Of a DNA stretch of 64,000 bases, positions 26,352-34,834 are shown piece by piece. Source of the stretch: an uncultured Paracoccaceae bacterium (lineage in GTDB: Bacteria; Pseudomonadota; Alphaproteobacteria; Rhodobacterales; Rhodobacteraceae). The notes beneath the pieces are model-generated. The model searched no databases, was not told the origin of the DNA, and worked only from the letters and a program-made list of their open reading frames with translations. Made by a program: the position numbers and the translations under genes. The DNA lies in the NCBI GenBank assembly GCA_947498985.1, contig CANMMF010000006.1:248001-312000 (forward strand), in the 5' to 3' direction. Numbering within the stretch: position 1 is the stretch's first letter; the number at the start of each line of letters is the position of its first letter.

Positions 26352-27245
26352 TCAGATGATGGTGTGCCCGTCCGCGCGCAGGCGGCGGGCGATTTCGGCG
26401 ATGTGAGCGGGACCGGTCTCGCAGCAGCCGCCGATGATGGTGGCGCCCTGATCGACCCAGCCCATCGCGTGATCGGCATAGGCCTCAGGTCCAAGGTCGC
26501 GCCGGGCGGAAAGCGCGTCCACGGTCGGGTTGGCCTTGAGAAAGTCCTTGGTGATCTGCGTGAAGGCGTTGGCATAGGCGCCGCGCGGCATGTCGAGCCC
26601 CGACAGCGCGTCGAGCGCGGCGGGCACCGCCTCTGGCGCGGAGCAATTGACCAGCGCCGCCGCCGCGCCGTCGCGCAGGATCGGCTGCAGATCGCGCACC
26701 AGCTCGCCCGAGCGCAGGCGGCTGCCATCCTCGTCATCCACCGTGACCGCGATCCAGACCGGCTTGCCCAGATCGCGCCCGGCCTCGACGGCGGCGCGGG
26801 CGGAGGCCAGCGACGGCTGGGTTTCGAAGGCAAGGATATCGGCGCGCGACGCCAGCACCCCGGCGACCTCGCGGAAAAGCGTCACGGCGCGGGTGTGTTC
26901 GGGCAGCAGGTCCGCGCGGTAAGACGCGCCCAGCGGACCGATGGAGCCAGCGATGCGCCCGCCGCCTGCTGCCTCGCGGGCGGTCTCGGCCTCGCGCAGG
27001 GCGATATCGAGCAGTTCGGCAAAGCGGTGTTCGATGCCCGCCGGTTGCAGCCTGTCGCGATGGGTCGGATAGGTGTTGGTGGTGGCCACCGTGGCACCGG
27101 CGGCGAAATAATCGCCATGCAGAACGGCCAGCAGGCCGGGCCGGTCGATCATCACCTGCGTCGACCAGAGCGGTGTCGGTTTGTCGCCCGCGCGGTGGAT
27201 CAGTTCCTGCCCGATACCGCCGCCCAGCAATGTGATGTCGGTCAT
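26352..27245 (-). CDS. Homocysteine S-methyltransferase family protein (betaine-type)
   Basis: 297 residues. The TIM-barrel methyltransferase of the BHMT/MmuM family is shown by LLGGGIGQEL at the N-terminus, the first zinc cysteine in VNCSAPE and the paired zinc cysteines in IIGGCCETG. It transfers a methyl group from a small donor (glycine betaine, dimethylsulfoniopropionate or S-methylmethionine) to homocysteine, giving methionine. Its place between LysE and FAD-GcvT genes suggests betaine as donor, with dimethylglycine passed to the neighbouring oxidoreductases. The start overlaps the upstream lysE stop (ATGA). Confidence 0.87.
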   Translation of the reverse strand: MTDITLLGGGIGQELIHRAGDKPTPLWSTQVMIDRPGLLAVLHGDYFAAGATVATTNTYPTHRDRLQPAGIEHRFAELLDIALREAETAREAAGGGRIAGSIGPLGASYRADLLPEHTRAVTLFREVAGVLASRADILAFETQPSLASARAAVEAGRDLGKPVWIAVTVDDEDGSRLRSGELVRDLQPILRDGAAAALVNCSAPEAVPAALDALSGLDMPRGAYANAFTQITKDFLKANPTVDALSARRDLGPEAYADHAMGWVDQGATIIGGCCETGPAHIAEIARRLRADGHTII

Positions 27246-27877
27246 TGGGGTGCCTCCTGTGCCAGATCGCGGCTGCCCAGCAGCGCCGCGGCTGCGATCA
27301 TCAACCCGCCCGAGATACGCTGCAGGGTCCGCCCGGTCAGGCGCGCCGAGCCGCGGGCAAGGCGCGCGGCGGCACCACCCCAGAGCACCAGGATCACACC
27401 GTCGACCAGAAGATAGGTGCCGCCGAGGATCAGCAGTTGCGGCAGCACCGGCGCGCCCGCATCGATGAATTGCGGAAAAAGCGCGCCGAAGAACACCACC
27501 GCGTAAGGGTTGGCCGCCGAGGTCAGAAAGCCCTGCCGAATGAGAACCGTCGCGCGCGCGGCGCCTGCGGCGCCGGGCCTGTCGGCCTTTGAGGCGCGCA
27601 GGATCAGGCTGAGCCCGATCCAGACCAGATAGGCGACACCGGCCCATTTGACCCAGACCAGCGCCGTGGCGGAGGTGGCGATGATCGCAACCAGGCCGAA
27701 CGCCGCCGCCGACATCTGCAGCGCGTTGGCCGTCAGATCGCCGCAGACCGTCCAGAGGCTGCGCCGCACGCCGTGACGCAGGCTGTTGGACATGATCAGA
27801 AGCTGGCTGGTGTCCGGCGGCGTGGCAAAGAACGCCGCCAGCGCCGCGAGATATACCAGATAGGTCTCGACGCTCAT
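27242..27877 (-). CDS. LysE-family amino-acid exporter (first of three in the operon by coordinate)
   Basis: 211 residues with about six membrane helices. The N-terminal YLVYLAALAAFFATPPDTSQLLIMSNSL carries the family's TPP/TPGP turn, and FLTSAANPYAVVFFGALFPQF matches the second conserved NPKxxxFF block with alanine for lysine. It exports an amino acid or small amine. The start overlaps the FAD-GcvT paralogue 1 stop (ATGA) and its own stop overlaps the methyltransferase start (ATGA), so it is locked into the operon. Confidence 0.9.
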   Translation of the reverse strand: MSVETYLVYLAALAAFFATPPDTSQLLIMSNSLRHGVRRSLWTVCGDLTANALQMSAAAFGLVAIIATSATALVWVKWAGVAYLVWIGLSLILRASKADRPGAAGAARATVLIRQGFLTSAANPYAVVFFGALFPQFIDAGAPVLPQLLILGGTYLLVDGVILVLWGGAAARLARGSARLTGRTLQRISGGLMIAAAALLGSRDLAQEAPQ

Positions 27878-30315
27878 GCCCTGATCCTCTCGTTTGCCGG
27901 ATCCCAGAGCGGGCCTTCGGGCATGACCTCGGCGGCGCGGGCCTCGCCGAAGATGTCGACGGTGAGCTGCGTGCCGGGCGCTGCCAGCTCCGCGCGGACC
28001 ATGCCCAGCGCGATGGAGTGACCGACGCGGTAGCCCCAGGCCCCGGAGGTGGTCTCGCCCACCACCTCGCCGGAATGGCTGAGCGTCGACATGTAGGGCG
28101 CGTCAGCCGCGCCCGCATCGACCTTGAGCGTGACAAAGCGGCGGGTCACACCGGCCTGCTTTTCGGCCTCCATCGCGGCCTTGCCGGTGAAATCGGGCTT
28201 GCTCCAGTCGATGAAACGATCGAGCGCGCCCTGCAGCAGCGTGTAATCGGTGGAAAGATCGCCTTTCCACGCGCGGTAGCCCTTTTCGATGCGCATCGCG
28301 TTGAGCGCATACATGCCGAACGGCGTGACACCGGCCTCAGACAGCGCGTCCCAGATCGCGGGCATGGCGGCGGGGTCGGCGTGGATTTCCCAGCCAAGCT
28401 CCCCGGCAAAGGACACCCGCACCATGGCGCAGTCCTGCCCGGCCACGCGGCCCTCGAAACTGGCGCTGAGCCAGGAGCGGGAGAGGTCGTGACCTTCGGT
28501 GAGCGGTGCCAGGATCTCGCGCGACTCGGGGCCGGTGACCAGCAGGCATTCGACGTCGCGCGTGTGGTCGGTGACGGTGATTCCTTCGGGCGCCTGGCGC
28601 GAAAAGATCTCCGCATCGTGCCATTGCGCGAGGGCGGCGGTGATGATGCCCACCTCGTCATCGGAATGCACCATGACCGAGGTCTCGGTCAGGATGCGGC
28701 CCTTGTCGTCGGGGAAATACGCCAGACCGACCCGGCCCGGTTTCGGCAGGCGCGAGGCGGTGAGGCCATCGACAAAGGCGCGCGCGCCGGGCCCTGCGAT
28801 CCGGTAGCGCGAAAAGCCGGTGATCGGCAGCATGCCGCAATGATCGCGCACCGCCTCCACCTCCTGCCGGATGCGCGGCTGCCACGGGCCGTCGCGGAGC
28901 CAGGTTTCCGACGCGGCCTCAGAGGTGTCGTCACCCGGCTTCGCGAACCAGTTGGCGCGCTCCCAGCCATTATAGGGACCAAAGACCGCGCCTGCCGCCT
29001 CGAGCCGGGAGTGCAGCGCGGAGTGCTTCTTGTCGCGGCCCGCGGGCCATTCGTGATGCGGGAAATGCATCGCGTATTCGTGGCCATAGGTCTCCATGGC
29101 CTTCCGGTTGCAATAATCCTGATCGGCGTACTCGGTGTAGCGGCGCGGATCGACGGCCCACATGTCCCATTCGGTCATGCCTTCGGTTACCCATTCGGCC
29201 AGCACCTTGCCCGCGCCGCCCGCCTGGGTGATGCCGAAGGTAAAGACACAGGCCTCGAAGGCGTTGGGCACGCCAGGCATCGGGCCGATCAGCGGCAGAC
29301 CGTCCGGCGCATAGGGGATGGGGCCGTTGATGACGCGCCCGACACCCGACATGCCCAGCAATGGCACGCGGGCCATGGCATCCTCGATATACCATTCCAG
29401 CCGCTCCAGATCGTCGGGGTAAAGCTGGAAGGAGAAATCCTCGGGCATCGGATCCTCGGATGTGGTCCAGTGCGCCTTGCAGTTGCGCTCATAGGGGCCG
29501 AGGTTGAGGCCATATTTCTCCTGCCGCAGGTAATAGCTGGAATCGACGTCGCGCAAGAGCGGAAGCTTGCCGTTCTCCTTCGACCATGCCTCGAGCTCTG
29601 CCACCGGTTCGGTCAGGAAATACTGGTGGCTCATGGTGGTCATCGGCACGGTGCGCCCGCCATAGGGCTTGAACCATTCGCCGACGCGCTGCGCGTAATA
29701 GCCGGCGGCGTTGACCACCTTTTCGCAACGGATGTCGCCCTTTTCGGTATGCACGATCCAGTCGTCGCCGGCGCGGCTGACGCCGGTGGCCGGGCAGAAG
29801 CGCTCGATCCGGGCGCCCGCCATGCGCGCGCCCTTGGCCAGCGCCTGGGTCAGCTGCGCGGGGTCGATATCGCCATCCTCGGGATCGTAGAGCCCGCCTT
29901 CGAGGTCATGGGTTTCCATGAACGGATAGCGGTCCTTCATGTCCGAGAGCGCCATCATCTCGAGCTGCAGCCCCTGGTAGCGGCCCATGGAGCGGGCGCG
30001 CTCGAACTCCATCATCCGTTCCCTGGAATGCGCCAGCCGGATCGAGCCGGTGACGTGGTAGTTCATCGGGTAGTCGACCTCGTCGGCGAGGCGGCGATAG
30101 AGCTCCAGCGAATAGCGCTGCATGTTCATGATCGCCCAGGAGTTGGAAAAGTTCGGGCAGTTGCCCGCCGCGTGCCAGGTGGAGCCGGCGGTCAGCTCGT
30201 TCTTTTCCAGCAACACGCAATCCCAGCCGGCCTTGGCCAGGTGATAGGCGCAGGAGGCACCGACGGCGCCACCGCCGATGACGACGACGCGGGTCTGGGT
30301 GGGGAAGTCGGACAT
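27874..30315 (-). CDS. FAD-GcvT oxidoreductase (dimethylglycine/sarcosine dehydrogenase-like), paralogue 1
   Basis: 813 residues with the same two-domain plan as its paralogue at 23802-26240: FAD domain (VVVIGGGAVGASCAYHL), GSTWHAAGN with the possible FAD-linking histidine, then a GcvT-like folate domain (GFSRYRIAG, GRILTETSVMV, GELGWEIHA). The two differ clearly in sequence, so they are old paralogues and probably act on different N-methylated substrates or successive demethylation steps. The ATG at 30315 (MSDFPTQTR) is preferred to a TTG six codons upstream. It follows the lysE stop by 14 bases. Confidence 0.9.
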   Translation of the reverse strand: MSDFPTQTRVVVIGGGAVGASCAYHLAKAGWDCVLLEKNELTAGSTWHAAGNCPNFSNSWAIMNMQRYSLELYRRLADEVDYPMNYHVTGSIRLAHSRERMMEFERARSMGRYQGLQLEMMALSDMKDRYPFMETHDLEGGLYDPEDGDIDPAQLTQALAKGARMAGARIERFCPATGVSRAGDDWIVHTEKGDIRCEKVVNAAGYYAQRVGEWFKPYGGRTVPMTTMSHQYFLTEPVAELEAWSKENGKLPLLRDVDSSYYLRQEKYGLNLGPYERNCKAHWTTSEDPMPEDFSFQLYPDDLERLEWYIEDAMARVPLLGMSGVGRVINGPIPYAPDGLPLIGPMPGVPNAFEACVFTFGITQAGGAGKVLAEWVTEGMTEWDMWAVDPRRYTEYADQDYCNRKAMETYGHEYAMHFPHHEWPAGRDKKHSALHSRLEAAGAVFGPYNGWERANWFAKPGDDTSEAASETWLRDGPWQPRIRQEVEAVRDHCGMLPITGFSRYRIAGPGARAFVDGLTASRLPKPGRVGLAYFPDDKGRILTETSVMVHSDDEVGIITAALAQWHDAEIFSRQAPEGITVTDHTRDVECLLVTGPESREILAPLTEGHDLSRSWLSASFEGRVAGQDCAMVRVSFAGELGWEIHADPAAMPAIWDALSEAGVTPFGMYALNAMRIEKGYRAWKGDLSTDYTLLQGALDRFIDWSKPDFTGKAAMEAEKQAGVTRRFVTLKVDAGAADAPYMSTLSHSGEVVGETTSGAWGYRVGHSIALGMVRAELAAPGTQLTVDIFGEARAAEVMPEGPLWDPANERIRA

Positions 30316-30329
30316 GGGGGCGGTTCCTT

Positions 30330-30953
30330 TCAATCGAGAACGAGACGGGCGGCGAGACCGCCGAAGACAAGGGCGGCCATGCGCTGCATGAGCGCGCCGC
30401 GGGCGCGGACCTGCGCGGCCATCAGACCGGCGAAGATGCCGTAGGCGCCGTCGGTGATCAGGCCGCCCGCAAAGAGCAGCAGGCCCAGCAGGATGATCTG
30501 GTGCCAGACCGGGCCGATGGCCGGATCGGCGAATTGCGGCAGGAAGGCGAGCACGAAGAGCCCGACCTTGGGATTGAGGATATTGGTGACATAGCCGCGG
30601 GTGAAGGCCGCGCGGGTGGATGCGCGGCCCTTGCGGGTGTCGGGGGCGGAGGCGTGCCGCCAGGTCTGCACGGCAAGCCAGGCGAGATAGGCCGCCCCCA
30701 CATAGCGGATCACGTCGAGCGTGGCGGGGCTCGCGGCGACCAGTGCGGCCAGACCCGCGGCGGCGAGCAGCACATGGGTCAGCACGCCGAAACAGATGCC
30801 GGTGGCGGCAGCGAGCCCGGCGCGCGGCCCGCCTGCCGCACCGCTGGCAAGGGTGAACATCATGTCCGGCCCCGGCGTGAGGTAGAGCAGGAGCGCCGCG
30901 CCCATGAAGGTGGCGACGGTCCAGGGATCCATGGCGAGGGCGGTGGTCAGCAT
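30330..30953 (-). CDS. LysE-family amino-acid exporter (second)
   Basis: 207 residues, about six membrane helices. YLTPGPDMMFTLASGAAGG near residue 25 and the GYVTNILNPKVGLFVLAFLPQF block are the two LysE/RhtB signatures, both intact. Its start lies inside the 3' end of the GFA-family gene (7-base overlap). It belongs to the same operon as the flavoprotein that follows. Its cargo is unknown; a methylated amino acid or a product amino acid such as glycine or sarcosine would fit the context. Confidence 0.9.
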   Translation of the reverse strand: MLTTALAMDPWTVATFMGAALLLYLTPGPDMMFTLASGAAGGPRAGLAAATGICFGVLTHVLLAAAGLAALVAASPATLDVIRYVGAAYLAWLAVQTWRHASAPDTRKGRASTRAAFTRGYVTNILNPKVGLFVLAFLPQFADPAIGPVWHQIILLGLLLFAGGLITDGAYGIFAGLMAAQVRARGALMQRMAALVFGGLAARLVLD

Positions 30954-31324
30954 GGCCTATGCGCGCTCCGGCACGCCTCGGCGATCAGGTAATGATCGCC
31001 CTTGCTGGCGGTGAAGACATGTTTGTCCAGATGCAGCCCGGTGGGCCCGTCAATGGCGCCCGGCGCAAAGCTGATCGTGTCCTCGTCATGGGCTTTCCAG
31101 AAGAGGAACGCGCCGCAATCGGGGCAGATGCCGCGCTTTGTGGTCTGCGACAGCGCCAGCCATTTGACGGGGCCATGGGTGGTGCGGTCGGGCGCTTTCA
31201 CGCACCCCGAGGACCACACGACGCCCGACATCCTGCGGCATTGCGTGCAATGGCTGGCGGCTGTGCCGAGCGGGGGGGCTGTGACGGCAAAGCGGATGGT
31301 GCCGCAGGCGCAACTGCCGGTCAT
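30947..31324 (-). CDS. GFA-family (glutathione-dependent formaldehyde-activating-like) zinc protein
   Basis: 125 residues. The Mss4-like zinc fold is indicated by CACG (C5, C7), CTQC (C26, C29) and CPDC (near residues 88-91). The family founder accelerates the condensation of glutathione with formaldehyde, although that activity has been questioned for some members. In this operon formaldehyde would be the leakage product of the two demethylating flavoproteins, so a formaldehyde-handling role is plausible but inferred. The ATG at 31324 (MTGSCACG) is preferred over a GTG six codons upstream. Confidence 0.85.
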   Translation of the reverse strand: MTGSCACGTIRFAVTAPPLGTAASHCTQCRRMSGVVWSSGCVKAPDRTTHGPVKWLALSQTTKRGICPDCGAFLFWKAHDEDTISFAPGAIDGPTGLHLDKHVFTASKGDHYLIAEACRSAHRPC

Positions 31325-31355
31325 GGGGCTCTGCCGTTGCACGGGGGACGCTCTC

Positions 31356-31967
31356 CTACCTTATGGCGGTCGCGCCGAGCGCGAGACCGTAGAGGATGAA
31401 ACAGCCCGCCAGCACCCGGCGGATGAGCGTATTGGCGATGGCCGAGAGCGCCGCCCGGCCAAGCTGCGCGCCCAGAGCGGTGTAGCCGCAATAGCTCAGC
31501 GCGGTGATGGTGAGCGCGGTCGGCACGATCACCCACATCTGCTGGCCTATGGCGACGTCGGGCTGTACAAATTGCGAGAACGCCGCAAGGTAGCCCGCCA
31601 CCGATTTGGGGTTGATCGTGGCGATCAGGAACGCGCGTGTGTAGATGCCCGACGCGGGCCGCTCTTCTGCCCTGATGGGCAGCCTCGCCCGCATCCAGCC
31701 GCGCACGCCAAGCCAGATCAGCACCCCGGCTCCGACGATCTTGGCAATCAGGAACGCGGTGGGCGAGGCGGTGATCAGCGCCGAGATGCCCACCGCCGAG
31801 AGCATGAGGAACAGCGTCGCCTGGGTCAGGATCGCCGCCACCCCCCAGAGCGCGCGCCTAAAGCCCAGGCTCATGCCGTTCTGGATGCAGTTGACCGCAT
31901 TTGGCCCCGGCGTGGTCACAAACACCACCCAGAAGCCTGCGAAAATGGTCCAGCCCTCCCAGCTCAT
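31356..31967 (-). CDS. LysE-family amino-acid exporter (third)
   Basis: 203 residues, about six membrane helices. FVTTPGPNAVNCIQNGMSLG and IATINPKSVAGYLAAFSQF are the LysE/RhtB motifs, with GYL replacing the usual FF. Its ATG overlaps the regulator stop by one base (TGATG), so it is the first structural gene of the operon. Three diverged LysE paralogues in one eight-gene operon is unusual and suggests export of several related compounds, or of substrate and product. Confidence 0.9.
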   Translation of the reverse strand: MSWEGWTIFAGFWVVFVTTPGPNAVNCIQNGMSLGFRRALWGVAAILTQATLFLMLSAVGISALITASPTAFLIAKIVGAGVLIWLGVRGWMRARLPIRAEERPASGIYTRAFLIATINPKSVAGYLAAFSQFVQPDVAIGQQMWVIVPTALTITALSYCGYTALGAQLGRAALSAIANTLIRRVLAGCFILYGLALGATAIR

Positions 31968-32536
31968 CAGTAGACCGGCGGCGCGATCACCCAGATGACC
32001 ACGGCGGGCGTGTCATAGGGGTTGATCCACTCGAAAGGTTCGCCGCGAATGCGGAAGCTGTCGCCGGGGCAGAGCGTGAAGGCGCGGTCCGAGATCCGCA
32101 GGTCGAGCTTGCCGGAGATCACGTAGCCCACCTCCTGGGTGGGCCGGGTCACCACCTCTCCGATCCGGCTATGCGGCTGGAAGGTGGAATGCACCATCTC
32201 GAACCCGTCCGTCAGATCCGGCGAGAGCAGTTCCTCGACCAGACCGGTGGCACCCGACCCGATGGGACGCCGGGAGTTGGAGCGCACGACGTAGCCGGTT
32301 TCCTCCGCCGGTGTGGGCGCGTGGCCGAACAGCGTCGAGACCGGCACGTCCAGCACCGCGGCGAGATGGCGCAGATCGGTGATCGACGGCTCGGAAAGAT
32401 CGCGCTCCACCTGGCTCAGCCAGCCCACCGAACGGCCCAGCCTGTCGGCCATGGATTGCAGCGTCAGCCCGCGCGCACGGCGGAGCGCACGCAGATCTGC
32501 GCCAAGCGTGGGAGGAGCGGGATCGGAATGCTGCAT
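31967..32536 (-). CDS. XRE-family regulator with C-terminal cupin domain
   Basis: 189 residues. Residues about 12-68 form a lambda-repressor-like helix-turn-helix (LGADLRALRRARGLTLQSMADRLG then GWLSQVERD). Residues about 110-185 form a small-molecule-binding cupin (RPTQEVGYVISGKLDLRI, CPGDSFRI). Such regulators commonly control amine and amino-acid catabolic operons in response to the substrate. The ATG at 32536 is chosen; the longer frame runs through the palindrome at 32594-32605. It heads the operon and likely controls it. Confidence 0.9.
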   Translation of the reverse strand: MQHSDPAPPTLGADLRALRRARGLTLQSMADRLGRSVGWLSQVERDLSEPSITDLRHLAAVLDVPVSTLFGHAPTPAEETGYVVRSNSRRPIGSGATGLVEELLSPDLTDGFEMVHSTFQPHSRIGEVVTRPTQEVGYVISGKLDLRISDRAFTLCPGDSFRIRGEPFEWINPYDTPAVVIWVIAPPVY

Positions 32537-32593
32537 GGCGCGTCCATGAGAGGGGTCGCCGTGCACCGTGCCTGAGTCGCGTGAAAAAAAGAA

Positions 32594-32605
32594 GTGAAAT
32601 TTCAC
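32594..32605. promoter_or_regulatory. 12-bp perfect palindrome GTGAAATTTCAC, probable operator
   Basis: GTGAAATTTCAC is self-complementary along its whole length and lies 58 bases upstream of the cupin-XRE start, in an A-rich promoter-like stretch. Further GTGAA half-sites occur at 32581 and 32612 (same strand). XRE-cupin regulators typically bind short palindromes of this kind, so this is the best candidate for autoregulation of the demethylation operon. Confidence 0.55.
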
Positions 32606-32686
32606 GGGTGGGTGAATTTACTGCGCGAGACAGACGGCTGCGGTGCTGCGGATTTTGATTTGGAGCCGCGGGGGGGCGCGACGGCG

Positions 32687-33145
32687 TCAGCCTGCCGCGC
32701 GGAACGTGTCGTCCAGAATGGCCTGCAGCGCGGTGGCATCTTCATGCGTGAACGCGTCCGGCAGGTCGCTGTCGATGTCCAGAACCGCCAGAAGCGCGCC
32801 CGACCCGTCCCGCACGGGCAGCACGATCTCCGACCGGGTGGAGGCCGCGCAGGCGATATGGCCCGGGAACGCCTCCACATCCGGCACCAGCTGCACCTCC
32901 CCCGAGGCGGCGCAAGCACCGCAGACACCTTTGCCGAACGGAATGACGAGGCAGCCATGCCCGCCCTGATACGGTCCGATCTTGAGCAGGCCGGAGGCGG
33001 TCACACGGTAGAATCCGGTCCAGTCGAAACGGTCGTCGGCGTGGTGGATCTCGCAGGCCAGAGTGGCCATGAGCGCCACCGCATCGGTTTCGCCATGCGT
33101 CAAAGCGGCGACGGTCTTGGCGAGGGTCGGATAGTCAACACGCAT
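32687..33145 (-). CDS. msrC: GAF-domain free methionine-(R)-sulfoxide reductase
   Basis: 152 residues, a single GAF domain. The catalytic cysteine pattern of fRMsr is present: GCLVIPFGKGVCGAC and FPGHIACAAS, followed by SEIVLPV and LLAVLDIDSDLPDAF. The enzyme reduces free methionine-R-sulfoxide with thioredoxin. The name msrC is from this family match. It is a single gene on the minus strand, 76 bases after the thiolase gene stop in coordinates, and has no clear partner nearby. Confidence 0.9.
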   Translation of the reverse strand: MRVDYPTLAKTVAALTHGETDAVALMATLACEIHHADDRFDWTGFYRVTASGLLKIGPYQGGHGCLVIPFGKGVCGACAASGEVQLVPDVEAFPGHIACAASTRSEIVLPVRDGSGALLAVLDIDSDLPDAFTHEDATALQAILDDTFRAAG

Positions 33146-33220
33146 GGAGCGCTCCTTGACGGTGTGGACCGGGGTGATGCCCCGTTTCGGGCCAGCCGAA
33201 ACAGCGGGCCCCGGACCGGC

Positions 33221-34408
33221 TCAGAGCCGTTCGATGGCGATGGCGGTGCCTTCGCCGCCGCCGATGCAGATCGCCGCCACACCGCGCCGGAGCTTGCGGG
33301 TCTCGAGCGCATTGAGCAGCGTGACGATGATGCGCGCGCCCGACGCGCCGATCGGGTGGCCCAGCGCGCAGGCACCGCCATGCACGTTCACGATGTCGCG
33401 CGGCAGGCCCAGTTCATGCATGAAGGCCATCGGCACCACGGCAAAGGCCTCGTTGACCTCCCAGAGGTCCACATCCTCTTTCTTCCAGCCGATCCGCGCC
33501 AGCAGTTTTTGCGCGGCGGGCACCGGCGCGGTGGTGAAAAGCCCCGGCGCCTGCGCGTGGCTGGCATGACCGAGGATACGCGCGCGCGGCACCGCCCCCG
33601 AGGCCGCGGCCAGATCGAGCGTCGTCAGCACCAGCGCGGCGGCCCCGTCCGAAATCGACGACGAATTGGCCGCCGTGACCGTACCGTCCTTGCGGAAAGC
33701 CGGTTTCAGCATCGGGATCTTTTCGGGCCGCGCCCGGCCGGGCTGCTCGTCGCGGGTGATCACCTCTTCGCCGGTGCGGGCGTGCACGGTGACCGGCGCG
33801 ATTTCCGCCTCGAAGCTGCCCGCGCGTTCGGCCTCGAGCGCGTTGGAGAGCGAGGCCAGCGCGTATTGATCCTGCGCCTCGCGGGTGAACTGGTAGGCTT
33901 CGGCGCAATCCTCGGCGAAGGTGCCCATCAGGCGGCCTCCGCCGTTCTCGCCCCTGTCATAGGCATCCTCGAGCCCGTCGAGGAACATGTGATCGACCAC
34001 CTGGCCATGACCGATCCGGGCGCCGCCGCGCATCTTCGGCAGTATGTAAGGCGCGCCGGTCATGCTCTCCATGCCGCCCGCGACAATGGTCTCCGCCTGG
34101 CCGAGCGCCAGCCTGTCCCAGGCCATCATCGCGGCCTTCATGCCAGAGCCGCACATCTTGTTGAGCGTGGTCGCGGGCACCTCTTCGCCGAGACCCGCGG
34201 CAAACCCCGCCTGCCGCGCCGGTGCCTGCCCTTGTCCCGCGGGCAGCACGCACCCCATCAGAAGCTCATCCACCGCCGGTCTGCCCGCCTGGGTCAGTGC
34301 GCCGCGGATCGCGTCGCCGCCAAGCGCCGCGGCGCTGGTCTCGGCGAAGACGCCCTGAAATCCCCCCATCGGTGTGCGGGCGGCCCCGGTGATCACCACG
34401 TCTTTCAT
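33221..34408 (-). CDS. Acetyl-CoA C-acyltransferase (thiolase)
   Basis: 395 residues, full length. Active-site cysteine in NKMCGSGMKA (about residue 88), then GGMESMTGAP, the histidine in GHPIGASGARI and the second cysteine in AICIGGGEG near the C-terminus. It condenses or cleaves acyl-CoA with acetyl-CoA; which direction (beta-oxidation, ketone body or polyhydroxybutyrate use) cannot be decided. No beta-oxidation partners adjoin. A TACC-N4-GGTA palindrome 29 bases upstream of the start may be an operator. Confidence 0.93.
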   Translation of the reverse strand: MKDVVITGAARTPMGGFQGVFAETSAAALGGDAIRGALTQAGRPAVDELLMGCVLPAGQGQAPARQAGFAAGLGEEVPATTLNKMCGSGMKAAMMAWDRLALGQAETIVAGGMESMTGAPYILPKMRGGARIGHGQVVDHMFLDGLEDAYDRGENGGGRLMGTFAEDCAEAYQFTREAQDQYALASLSNALEAERAGSFEAEIAPVTVHARTGEEVITRDEQPGRARPEKIPMLKPAFRKDGTVTAANSSSISDGAAALVLTTLDLAAASGAVPRARILGHASHAQAPGLFTTAPVPAAQKLLARIGWKKEDVDLWEVNEAFAVVPMAFMHELGLPRDIVNVHGGACALGHPIGASGARIIVTLLNALETRKLRRGVAAICIGGGEGTAIAIERL

Positions 34409-34436
34409 GTCTCGCTCCTTCTGGCTGTTCCTTGCA

Positions 34437-34448
34437 TACCGAATGGTA
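34437..34448. promoter_or_regulatory. TACC-GAAT-GGTA inverted repeat between thiolase and STAS genes
   Basis: A 4-bp inverted repeat with 4-base spacer (ATACC-GAAT-GGTAA) in the 87-base divergent gap. It is short, but it shares its half-site with the ArsR-linked operators at 14497-14540 (ATACC-GTTT-GGTAT). It could serve either divergent gene. Confidence 0.3.
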
Positions 34449-34495
34449 AGGATTGTCGTCTAGCCTCGCCGCCGGGTTATCAGCACGAGGCAGGT

Positions 34496-34834
34496 ATGGA
34501 ACTGAAAAAAGCAAACCACGGCGCGATGGACGTGGTGGCGGTGGAAGCGCCGCGGATCGATGCGGCGGTTGCCATCCAGTTCAAGGACCAGATGCGCGAC
34601 ATCACGGCAGACGCGGCGGAGCGTGTGGTGCTGGATCTCGGCCAGGTCGGCTTTATCGACTCAAGCGGTCTGGGCGCGATTGTGGCGGCGATGAAATCCA
34701 TGCCGAAAGGGAGCAAGCTTGAGCTGGCGGGCCTGACACCCGCCGTCGACAAGGTCTTTCGGATGACCCGGATGGACACGATCTTTGCGATCCACCCGTC
34801 GGTGCAGGATGCCAAGACCGATGCCGGTGCCTGA
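34496..34834 (+). CDS. STAS-domain anti-sigma factor antagonist
   Basis: 112 residues, a single STAS domain of the SpoIIAA/RsbV kind. The phosphorylation-site motif VGFIDSSGLGAIVAAM (Ser at about residues 56-57) is intact. In partner switching the unphosphorylated form binds the anti-sigma kinase and frees a sigma factor; a kinase of this type is encoded directly downstream with overlapping ends. The start is the ATG at 34496. The sigma factor and the PP2C phosphatase are not in the window. Confidence 0.9.
   Translation: MELKKANHGAMDVVAVEAPRIDAAVAIQFKDQMRDITADAAERVVLDLGQVGFIDSSGLGAIVAAMKSMPKGSKLELAGLTPAVDKVFRMTRMDTIFAIHPSVQDAKTDAGA

Noticed and set aside
28018-30444. Plus-strand open frame of 808 codons opposite the FAD-GcvT paralogue 1 gene
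   Set aside because: It is the antisense shadow of the GC-rich flavoprotein gene: no family motif, very Arg/His/Gly-rich, no ribosome-binding site, and the minus-strand gene has full domains.
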